Assembly (NCBI GenBank): GCA_023248095.1
Contig: JAHFFF010000111.1
Span: forward strand, 1 to 5,732
DNA from: Candidatus Omnitrophota bacterium
Lineage (GTDB): Bacteria; Omnitrophota; Gorgyraeia; 1-14-0-20-64-10
Length of the DNA stretch: 5,732 nt
Reading direction: 5' to 3'
The notes beneath the pieces are model-generated. The model searched no databases. It worked only from the letters and a program-made list of their open reading frames with translations, and was not told the origin of the DNA. Below, in pieces: positions 1 through 5,160 of this stretch (the first letter of the stretch is position 1; the number at the start of each line of letters is the position of its first letter). A program made the position numbers and the translations under genes.

Positions 1-578
1 TGGCTAAGCATTGTGTAGAGAAGCAGGCCTGCGCAGGCTAAGCCTGGATACAAAAGTAAGGTCCAACGATAGGAAGCCAACTCTCCCAACTCTACGTTGT
101 GCCGCAGAAAAAACGGCAGACCCCCGAGCAATGAACCAACCGCCTGCCCCACATCCATCATCACGTTGTACCAGGCCAGCGCCTGTGTTCTCTGCCGAGT
201 CCCCGTCGTTTCGGGCAGGATCGTCTGCTCCAAGGTGAACAGCGCTCCCCGCTCCCGCCCCATCGCGTTGACCATCCCGAGAAAACAGGCAGCAGCAAGG
301 CTGGGGAATCCAGGGCAAAAGATAAGTCCCACCCCACCCAGCACCGTACAGCCGGCAAGAAGGATCAACGTGTTGCGTCGGCCGAACCGATCGGCCCAGA
401 AACTGACGAAGAAGGTGCCGCAAGCGCAACCGGCCAAACCCACTGCCACCAGGATTCCAATCTGGCCGGCGTGCAGGCCTCGGACGGCAAGATATAGCGC
501 GAAGAGAACTCCCAGCAGACCGATTCCCAACGCCCGCAATAGCGCAGCTGCATAGATCAGCCGTTGGTCTCTCGTCAA
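1..578 (-). CDS. MFS transporter, N-terminal part (3' end beyond the left edge)
   Basis: Major facilitator superfamily permease that would move a small solute across the inner membrane; the substrate cannot be told. The visible 192 residues are very hydrophobic, with about six candidate membrane segments (near residues 7-31, 39-60, 70-87, 91-106, 133-156 and 172-190). The MFS motif A lies between segments 2 and 3 at residues 59-70, with W-A-D-R-F-G-R-R readable. The start is TTG at 578. No ATG or GTG lies between the preceding greA stop and this codon in frame, and an AGAGGA Shine-Dalgarno sits 9 nt upstream. The gene follows greA by 27 nt on the same strand, so it is probably in that operon. 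The reading frame stays open to base 1, so the C-terminal half is missing from the window. Family call is confident; substrate and subfamily are unknown. Confidence 0.85.
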   Translation of the reverse strand, partial: MTRDQRLIYAAALLRALGIGLLGVLFALYLAVRGLHAGQIGILVAVGLAGCACGTFFVSFWADRFGRRNTLILLAGCTVLGGVGLIFCPGFPSLAAACFLGMVNAMGRERGALFTLEQTILPETTGTRQRTQALAWYNVMMDVGQAVGSLLGGLPFFLRHNVELGELASYRWTLLLYPGLACAGLLLYTMLS

Positions 579-587
579 CTCAGCATT

Positions 588-593
588 TCCTCT
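588..593 (-). promoter_or_regulatory. Ribosome binding site that decides a TTG start
   Basis: Reading the minus strand, AGAGGA lies 9 nt before the TTG at 578. A nearby ATG (587-585) opens only a three-codon frame (M-L-S-stop) in another register, so the TTG is the plausible start for the MFS gene. Confidence 0.6.
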
Positions 594-605
594 GGAGAGG
601 GGGGC

Positions 606-1076
606 CTATTCAACAGGTTCGATGGCGAGGATCTGATACGTCCGAGGGCCGACGGGCAAGACGGCCGTGACCTTCTCGTTCACCTTGTGGCCTAAGAAGG
701 CCTTCCCCAATGGGGACAACATGGAGATCTTCCCGGAGGCCGGGTCGGCCTCATCCGGACCAACCAGCGTGTACTGATCCTTTGCGCCGGTGGCGAGATC
801 CTTCACCGTGACCCGCGTCCCCAAAATCGCAGCCTCGGTGTTGTGTTGGGCAGGATCCACCACACAGACGTTGGAGAGCTTGTACTGCAGCTCGGTCAGC
901 TTGTCCATCACCTGGGTCAGCCGCTCCTTGGCAGCGTGATACTCCGCATTCTCCCGCAGATCACCGTGATCACGGGCCTTGCGAACCTCCTCCTCCAAGG
1001 TGCGCCTCTGCCGACGCAGATCCTTCAACTCCTGCTCCAGTTTCGCTACGCCGGCCTTGGTGAGATAAGTAGTCAT
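606..1076 (-). CDS. greA: Transcription elongation factor GreA
   Basis: GreA binds the RNA polymerase secondary channel and stimulates cleavage of backtracked RNA 3' ends, rescuing stalled elongation complexes in the cytoplasm. The 156-residue length is normal for the family. Residues 1-75 form the antiparallel coiled coil, rich in Glu, Lys and Arg. The tip carries G-D-L-R-E-N-A-E-Y-H-A-A-K-E (about residues 38-51), the family signature, with the Asp and Glu that help coordinate catalytic Mg2+. Residues 80-156 form the FKBP-like C-terminal domain, with the usual S-P-L-G-K-A-F-L-G-H-K region near residues 120-130. The start ATG at 1076 is 6 nt after the ferredoxin stop. No good Shine-Dalgarno is visible there, so translation may depend on coupling to the upstream gene. 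It is followed by the MFS gene. Confidence 0.97.
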   Translation of the reverse strand: MTTYLTKAGVAKLEQELKDLRRQRRTLEEEVRKARDHGDLRENAEYHAAKERLTQVMDKLTELQYKLSNVCVVDPAQHNTEAAILGTRVTVKDLATGAKDQYTLVGPDEADPASGKISMLSPLGKAFLGHKVNEKVTAVLPVGPRTYQILAIEPVE

Positions 1077-1082
1077 GAGGAA

Positions 1083-1409
1083 TCAGACGGGCGAAGTAAC
1101 CCCGGCCTGGTGACCGGGTACCACGCTGCGGACGGTGACCCAGGGCGCAATCTCTTTAGCCTGCGGATAGGGCTCCATCGTGATGGTGTCCCATGGGCAG
1201 ATCTTCGGGCAGAGCCCGCAGCCGATGCATCGATCCAGATCGATCTCCACGAGCTTGAACAGCCCCGGTTTCTCCGCGCCCGGAACCGGCTCTATGGAAT
1301 CGACCGGACAAACGGTCAGGCAGGCCTCGCAGCCGGTGCACCCATTTTGATTGACCACCGCCGCGATCTTCGGGTCTCTGGCTCGCGGCGGCTTATTCGG
1401 ATTTCCCAT
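1083..1409 (-). CDS. Small ferredoxin with two 4Fe-4S motifs
   Basis: Bacterial-type dicluster ferredoxin of 108 residues, expected to carry electrons in the cytoplasm. Two C-x2-C-x2-C-x3-C-P motifs are intact: Cys24, 27, 30, 34-Pro35 and Cys61, 64, 67, 71-Pro72. They are separated by an insert of about 26 residues that is longer than in minimal clostridial ferredoxins. A basic N-terminal extension (residues 1-20) and a C-terminal tail of about 36 residues flank the core. The redox partner is not visible. The chosen start is ATG 1409, 20 nt after the glycosyltransferase stop. The frame stays open upstream to 1556, but that would overlap the glycosyltransferase end by about 127 nt and adds an unferredoxin-like, Arg-rich segment. 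The Shine-Dalgarno is weak (a GAGA about 10 nt upstream), which suggests coupling to the upstream gene. Confidence 0.9.
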   Translation of the reverse strand: MGNPNKPPRARDPKIAAVVNQNGCTGCEACLTVCPVDSIEPVPGAEKPGLFKLVEIDLDRCIGCGLCPKICPWDTITMEPYPQAKEIAPWVTVRSVVPGHQAGVTSPV

Positions 1410-1429
1410 TGGGGTAGTGTCTCTAAAAC

Positions 1430-2722
1430 TTATTGTATCATTTTCTTGAGGTCTTCTGGCCGGTCGATGTCGAACCATTCGGGCAAAGTTCTCACGGGCA
1501 GCCCCGCCTTCTCTGCGCGCATCTGCGTGACTCGAAAAACATCCGGCGTACTCCAAGGCATCTGGATGAATAGCTCCGGATGGGGTCGTGTCAATCCAAT
1601 CAGATAATACCCTCCGTCCTCCGTGGGACCCAGCACCACTTGGTCGCCCCCCTCGCGCAGCAGATGAACCGCCTGGTTCAGGTAATCCAGCGGCAGCCCA
1701 GGATGATCGGCCCCCAGAGCGATGACTCCCCCCGCCCCATCGGTGAAAGCTTCTTCGAATACGTGAGACAAGCGCACCCCGAGATCCCCACCGGATTGGG
1801 GAACCAAGGAAATGGAATCTCCCAGGATTTCACGTACCTTCTCCATCCCCTCAGGTGGAGCCACCGCTACCACCGCATCGATCCCTTTGAGATGCTGTAC
1901 CAATCCCACCGTCTCCTGGAGCAGGCGGCTTGCAAGGGCCGCTGCCTCCACTTCAGTCAGTGCCGGAATCAAGCGGGTCTTCACCGTTCCGGGTATGGGG
2001 GCCTTGGCCATCACCACCACCACCATCTTGGCTGCCCGAGAACGTTTCTCAAAGCACCCTAGGCTGTAGGAGAGGGCAAGGTGGGAATGTTCCAGGACCG
2101 TGGGCCACCAACCCTGCGTCTGCCAACGGCGAGCGGAGGTCTTGAGAGGACCAGGCAGCAAACAGACCTTTCCTATTCTCCTCAGCCGCGTCGAAAAATC
2201 GAGATCCTCCAGAACCGGCCACTCCCGAAAACCACCTAAGGTCTGAAAGGCCTGGCGACGGACAAAGATCCCTTGATCTCCATAGAAGGTGCGTTGGATC
2301 CCTGCGCGCAGAGCACCCCAACGGTCCAGGAAGCGGTATCGAAGACCGGGGGCATCGATCTGCGAGCGGAACGCGCCTCCCACGACCTGCGGATTCGACA
2401 GCCCGGAAAAAATCTGCTGCCGCCAATCGGAAGGAAGGATGGAATCGGCATGGAGAAACCAGAGGACGTCGCCGTTGGCCTCCAGTGCTCCTGCATTCAT
2501 CTGGGCGGCCCGCCCCCGCTTACTGGAGACGACATGCGCTGGGAAACGCCGAGCGATCTCTACTGTGGAATCCCTAGACCCCCCATCGACGACGAACACC
2601 TCGTCACCGGAGCGGCAAAGATCCGGCAGCAATCTCTGGAGGGAGAATTCCTCGTTTAGAACAGGAACGATGACGGAAATTTTAACTTTCAAAGCCGGAG
2701 GCCACTCACCGAATCCTATCAC
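1430..2722 (-). CDS. Two-domain glycosyltransferase (GT2 TIGR04283-like fused to TIGR04282/DUF2064)
   Basis: Probable nucleotide-sugar-dependent glycosyltransferase fusion of 430 residues. Residues 13-215 are a GT-A family 2 domain: S-V-I-V-P-V-L-N-E-E at 16-25, V-V-D-G-G-S-R-D-S-T at 44-53, the metal-binding-type F-L-H-A-D-S at 89-94 and L-E-D-L-D-F at 171-176, matching the TIGR04283 family. Residues 233-430 match TIGR04282/DUF2064: M-A-K-A-P-I-P-G-T-V-K-T-R-L at 238-251, A-L-G-A-D-H-P at 335-341, G-P-T-E-D-G-G-Y-Y at 365-373 and D-I-D-R-P-E-D at 418-424. These families are often named after arsenosugar biosynthesis, but no arsenic gene (ArsM, ArsS) lies in the window, so the substrate is open. 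The start is GTG 2722 with weak ribosome binding; TTG 2692 (residue 11), just before the conserved core, is an alternative. It leads the minus-strand gene string. Confidence 0.9.
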   Translation of the reverse strand: MIGFGEWPPALKVKISVIVPVLNEEFSLQRLLPDLCRSGDEVFVVDGGSRDSTVEIARRFPAHVVSSKRGRAAQMNAGALEANGDVLWFLHADSILPSDWRQQIFSGLSNPQVVGGAFRSQIDAPGLRYRFLDRWGALRAGIQRTFYGDQGIFVRRQAFQTLGGFREWPVLEDLDFSTRLRRIGKVCLLPGPLKTSARRWQTQGWWPTVLEHSHLALSYSLGCFEKRSRAAKMVVVVMAKAPIPGTVKTRLIPALTEVEAAALASRLLQETVGLVQHLKGIDAVVAVAPPEGMEKVREILGDSISLVPQSGGDLGVRLSHVFEEAFTDGAGGVIALGADHPGLPLDYLNQAVHLLREGGDQVVLGPTEDGGYYLIGLTRPHPELFIQMPWSTPDVFRVTQMRAEKAGLPVRTLPEWFDIDRPEDLKKMIQ

Positions 2723-2743
2723 AGTTCTTGCAAACAGCGCATT

Positions 2744-2757
2744 GGCACAATTGCGCC
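2744..2757. repeat. Imperfect 14-bp palindrome GGCaCAATTGcGCC
   Basis: The two 7-bp halves are complementary except at one base pair, centred on CAATTG between 2750 and 2751. It lies between the divergent genes, on the glycosyltransferase side. It could be a dimeric repressor or activator site; no regulator gene is in view and chance is possible. Confidence 0.3.
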
Positions 2758-2814
2758 TGAATAAAAATAATGTAAAGTTAGAATAAAATCAGGAAATCTG
2801 TGTTATTCTTGGTA

Positions 2815-2822
2815 AGAGGAGG
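2815..2822 (+). promoter_or_regulatory. Strong ribosome binding site for the pilin gene
   Basis: AGAGGAGG lies 12 nt before the GTG start at 2835. The spacing is a little long, but no other start codon in frame fits better, and the start gives a short basic leader typical of prepilins. Confidence 0.6.
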
Positions 2823-2834
2823 CAAAGACAAAAA

Positions 2835-3377
2835 GTGAAGCGTAAAAGAGGCTGGCCCGCTTTAGGGTTTACAGCACTTGAGCTGTTGTTCACCGTGCTC
2901 ATCATCTCTGTGCTCGCGAGCATTGCGATGTACTCCTTTCAGCGCCTCTGGAACCAGGCACGGACGGTCGAGGCGCTGCAACATCTCGATATGATCCGCT
3001 CTGGGGAAATCTTGTACCGAACCGAATACGGATTTTTTTCCATGGCGACGGACACCTCCGCCATCAACGATACACTCAAGCTTAACGTCGTACCCCAGTA
3101 CTTCAATTACCGCGTGCTCGCTGAGGATGACACCTTTCTCGCCACAGCCAGCCCGACCACCCCAATGGGTGATCTCCTCAGCATCAGCATGGATCACACC
3201 GGGAAGGTCTTTTACTCCTACTTTTCATCCGCCAATCCTCAAACGAACGACCCATCGGGTAACCCTCTTACTCCATCGCCAGCGTGGCCGCCTCCATGGT
3301 TTGACCCACGCATCGCCTTTTCCGTTGCTGTGGTCGCTTCGGGATTGTTTGTGTTTAGGCAGATATCAAGAACCTAA
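2835..3377 (+). CDS. Type IV pilin-like protein with hydrophobic C-terminal tail
   Basis: Prepilin-like protein of 180 residues. The leader (residues 1-11) is basic and ends in Gly11. It is followed by F-T-A-L-E, so prepilin peptidase would cut after Gly11 and leave Glu16 as the conserved mature Glu5. Residues 12-35 form the hydrophobic alpha1-N helix used for membrane anchoring and filament packing. Residues 40-132 are a small globular domain that aligns without gaps to the same region of the pilin/metallopeptidase gene downstream, with roughly 46 of 93 positions identical. Residues 133-157 are Pro-, Asn- and Thr-rich. Residues 160-175 are hydrophobic again and followed by R-Q-I-S-R-T at the C-terminus, which is unusual for a pilin. 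It could be a major or minor pilin, or a type II secretion pseudopilin; no assembly genes (PilB, PilC, GspE) are in view. The start codon is GTG. First gene of the plus-strand operon. Confidence 0.85.
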   Translation: MKRKRGWPALGFTALELLFTVLIISVLASIAMYSFQRLWNQARTVEALQHLDMIRSGEILYRTEYGFFSMATDTSAINDTLKLNVVPQYFNYRVLAEDDTFLATASPTTPMGDLLSISMDHTGKVFYSYFSSANPQTNDPSGNPLTPSPAWPPPWFDPRIAFSVAVVASGLFVFRQISRT

Positions 3378-3383
3378 AGGAGG
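3376..3383 (+). promoter_or_regulatory. Ribosome binding site for the TPR gene, overlapping the pilin stop
   Basis: AAAGGAGG shares two bases with the pilin TAA stop and lies 10 nt before ATG 3394. It is a near-perfect Shine-Dalgarno and fixes this start over upstream positions in the same open frame, which would overlap the pilin gene. Confidence 0.7.
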
Positions 3384-3393
3384 CCGGACGCTG

Positions 3394-3870
3394 ATGATTC
3401 GCTCCCGATTCGCATGGGTGTTGGCCTTGGCCGCTGCCACCTGCCTCTGGCCGCAGCCCTGCAATGCCAAAGATCTCAAGACCCCTCCTGCCCAACCGTT
3501 GCTGCACTCCCTACTACGACAAGGTTGGCTGGCCTATCATCGCGGCGATCTGATGACAGCACTTATCCTGTATCGACAAGCGTCGAACGCATTCCCAAAT
3601 GACCCTTCCCTCCGATACGACCTGGGTTGTCTCTACGCCATGACAGGAGGGTTTTCGATGGCTCGCCAGGCATTGCACCAAGCCCTGGCATTGAACCCCC
3701 ATTTCGCGATGGCCTATGATGCGCTGGGTCAAGTCTACGAACAGGAGGGGGCATTCGACCAAGCGCTCACATGTTACGCAACCGCAACGGAACTCAAACC
3801 CCAAGAGTCCAAGTTTCTGCAGCATCTGGGACGGATTCAGGCGCGCATGCCTGAGGAGGATCCCCGATGA
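3394..3870 (+). CDS. Secreted protein with three tetratricopeptide repeats
   Basis: A 158-residue exported TPR protein. Residues 1-25 form a signal peptide: basic M-I-R-S-R, hydrophobic core 7-18, and a likely signal peptidase I site after C-N-A at 23-25. A Cys at residue 17 is preceded by A-A-T, a poor lipobox, so a lipoprotein is less likely. Three TPR units follow at about 37-70, 71-104 and 105-138. Units 2 and 3 end in the typical A-L-x-L-N-P and A-T-E-L-K-P, and unit 3 has L-G-x-V-Y-x-x-x-G-x-F-x-x-A. TPRs bind peptides or partner proteins, so a periplasmic scaffold or pilotin-like role for the flanking pilins is plausible (compare PilF/PilW, also TPR-based), but the function is inferred from position. 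The gene sits 16 nt after the pilin and overlaps the next start by 4 nt (ATGA), indicating translational coupling. Confidence 0.85.
   Translation: MIRSRFAWVLALAAATCLWPQPCNAKDLKTPPAQPLLHSLLRQGWLAYHRGDLMTALILYRQASNAFPNDPSLRYDLGCLYAMTGGFSMARQALHQALALNPHFAMAYDALGQVYEQEGAFDQALTCYATATELKPQESKFLQHLGRIQARMPEEDPR
3853..3860 (+). promoter_or_regulatory. Ribosome binding site inside the TPR gene for the chimeric gene
   Basis: GAGGAGGA lies 6 nt before ATG 3867 and 9 nt before a second ATG at 3870, so either Met could initiate. The site is within the last codons of the TPR gene, and its stop overlaps the start as ATGA. Confidence 0.65.
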
Positions 3871-5156
3871 TGAAACCCCTTGGGAATATGCGCACCCGAG
3901 GATTCACGCTGATTGAGTTTTTGATGGTGGCGATCATCGTGGGGCTGCTGACCAGCATCGCGGTAGCCTCGTATCTGCACCTCGTGGACCAAGCGCGTTC
4001 TACAGAAGCGCTGCAGCATCTCGATGCGGTCCGCAGCGGTGAGCTCGCGTATCGAGCGGACCACGGGACCTTTGTCGCGGCGATGGATGCCCCTGCCATC
4101 AACAACACCTTGGACGTCACCCTCACCCCACGGTACTTCGATCTACAGATCGCTGCCGATGCCGATTCTTTTCTCGCCACGGCCACCTCGAAATCGGCCC
4201 TGGGCGAGCCCTTCACCATCAGCATGGATGAGACAGGGCGAGTCTACTATTCTTCGCTCAGCATGCAGCCGGGGGGTGGGGCTACCCCGCCCAGCGGCGG
4301 AGGATCGTACGCAGGCGGAGGGAACATCGGAGGGGGAGGTGGCGGATCCATCGGCGGTGGAGGTGGCGGCGGGTTCTCCGGCGGCGGGAGCAGTGGTGGA
4401 TCTTCCGGCGGTGGCGGGTTCTCCGGCGGCGGTGGCGGAATCATCGGGGGCGGTGGATCGACCGGCGGAGGGGGCGGATCCGGATCCAGCGGAGGGAGTG
4501 ACGGAGGCGGAGGCACGGGTGGAACTGGGGGTGGTCCCGATGGCGGAGGAGCCTTCCCGCCTGGCGGAACCTTCACCTACATCGACCGGGGGCCGGACCA
4601 ATGGTTTGGCTGGCCGGATGTGGCATCGCCCGGCCCGAACATTACCGGAACGGTCGGAGTCGATTCGCTTGCTCAGGCTTGGGATTTCGTTGCCAATTCG
4701 AACGCGCACTTCGTCACCGACGACCTGGCCCGGAAGGCCATCGAAATCTCCTTTGGGCCCGCCGAGGATTTCCTGCCCAACCCCAATGGCAGTGTAGCCA
4801 TCGCCTTCCTCGGCTACTACCCGAGCCAGACACCCCCGGCAGAACCTTACCTGCTTCCGTTCATTGAATTCAATCCCGATTATGCCAATGAAGATCCGGC
4901 CACCTTGGCTGCCGTACTGGTGCACGAAGGGACCCACTTCAGGCAATACCTGGACGGCTCCCTGCTCGATGACAACCTGACGGTCGTTGACATCGAGTTT
5001 GTCGCATGGTGGAATGCGGCCGTGTACTGGCAGGGTGTCCAGACTCCCGCTCTCAGTGAAACACGCCTGGGAGGAATTCAAGACGTCGGCCTATCGTGGG
5101 CTCTGCAGGGAGAAAGCTACCTGAGGGACCAACTCGCCGTGCTCTATGAGGACTGA
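3867..5156 (+). CDS. Type IV pilin / Gly-rich linker / putative HExxH zinc metallopeptidase chimera
   Basis: A 429-residue three-part protein. Residues 1-12 are a prepilin leader ending T-R-G; cleavage after Gly12 gives mature F-T-L-I-E with Glu17 as Glu5, then a hydrophobic helix at 13-36. Residues 37-133 are a pilin globular domain paralogous to the first pilin in the operon. Residues 136-234 are a low-complexity linker with 62 Gly in 99 residues, plus Ser, Pro and Thr. Residues 235-429 are a compact domain with H-E-G-T-H at 353-357 and D-I-E-F-V-A at 375-380. His353 and His357 would bind zinc, Glu354 would be the catalytic base, and Glu377, 20 residues after His357, could be the third ligand as in gluzincins. 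Family membership of this domain is not recognised beyond the motif. Predicted location is the cell surface or periplasmic side, held by the pilin helix. No inhibitory propeptide is evident. Peptidase activity, substrate and true pilus incorporation are inference. Confidence 0.85.
   Translation: MMKPLGNMRTRGFTLIEFLMVAIIVGLLTSIAVASYLHLVDQARSTEALQHLDAVRSGELAYRADHGTFVAAMDAPAINNTLDVTLTPRYFDLQIAADADSFLATATSKSALGEPFTISMDETGRVYYSSLSMQPGGGATPPSGGGSYAGGGNIGGGGGGSIGGGGGGGFSGGGSSGGSSGGGGFSGGGGGIIGGGGSTGGGGGSGSSGGSDGGGGTGGTGGGPDGGGAFPPGGTFTYIDRGPDQWFGWPDVASPGPNITGTVGVDSLAQAWDFVANSNAHFVTDDLARKAIEISFGPAEDFLPNPNGSVAIAFLGYYPSQTPPAEPYLLPFIEFNPDYANEDPATLAAVLVHEGTHFRQYLDGSLLDDNLTVVDIEFVAWWNAAVYWQGVQTPALSETRLGGIQDVGLSWALQGESYLRDQLAVLYED
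4272..4568 (+). repeat. In-frame glycine-codon low-complexity tract
   Basis: This stretch encodes the Gly-rich linker using mostly GGC, GGA, GGT and GGG codons, so the plus strand is extremely G-rich with many runs of three or more G. A 20-bp unit starting GGCGGGTTCTCC occurs exactly twice, at 4368-4387 and 4413-4432. The 45-nt offset keeps frame (15 codons) and the unit encodes a G-G-F-S-G-G-G-like block, which points to growth by slippage or unequal recombination. Confidence 0.85.
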
Positions 5157-5160
5157 GAAG

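Larger units (their letters stand above)
2723..2834. promoter_or_regulatory. Divergent intergenic region, A+T-rich, likely holding promoters for both operons
   Basis: These 112 bp separate two outward-reading gene sets, so both should start transcription here. Bases 2758-2810 are strikingly A+T-rich against the G+C-rich surroundings. Towards the pilin operon, TG-T-TATTCT at 2801-2809 resembles an extended -10 element, but no convincing -35 sits at the right spacing. No clear sigma-70 pair was found for the minus strand. Possible operator-like symmetry is listed separately. Exact start points cannot be read from the sequence. Confidence 0.5.

Noticed and set aside
4..429. 141-codon minus-strand open frame near the left edge
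   Set aside because: It is out of frame with the MFS gene, whose reading shows hydrophobic segments and motif A; this frame is Arg/Gly-rich with no motif.
1410..1556. N-terminal extension of the ferredoxin frame
   Set aside because: It would overlap the conserved end of the glycosyltransferase by about 127 nt and adds Arg-rich sequence not seen in ferredoxins; ATG 1409 fits better.
843..1607. 254-codon plus-strand open frame across greA and the ferredoxin
   Set aside because: It is antisense to two well-identified genes, and its translation resembles no family and follows their codon shadow.
2008..2029. Run of CAC/CAT resembling a His-tag on the plus strand
   Set aside because: On the minus strand it encodes the V-V-V-V-M beta strand starting the DUF2064 domain; it is not a vector remnant.
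2743..2754. Sigma-54-like promoter (TGGCAC followed by TTGC)
   Set aside because: The two elements are only 2 nt apart instead of about 5, so the -24/-12 geometry fails.
3430..3450. Lipoprotein signal in the TPR protein (Cys17)
   Set aside because: The residue before Cys is Thr and the hydrophobic core is followed by a good signal peptidase I site at C-N-A, so a cleaved soluble protein is more likely.
4247..4576. Proline-rich open frame on the minus strand
   Set aside because: It is the complement of the glycine codons (GGN read as NCC), hence an artefact of the linker.
4143..5081. Long open frame on the minus strand (312 codons) opposite the chimeric gene
   Set aside because: It mirrors the G+C-rich codon pattern of the real gene, has low-complexity Ser/Ala/Gly/Pro composition over the Gly tract, and shows no recognisable domain or ribosome binding site.
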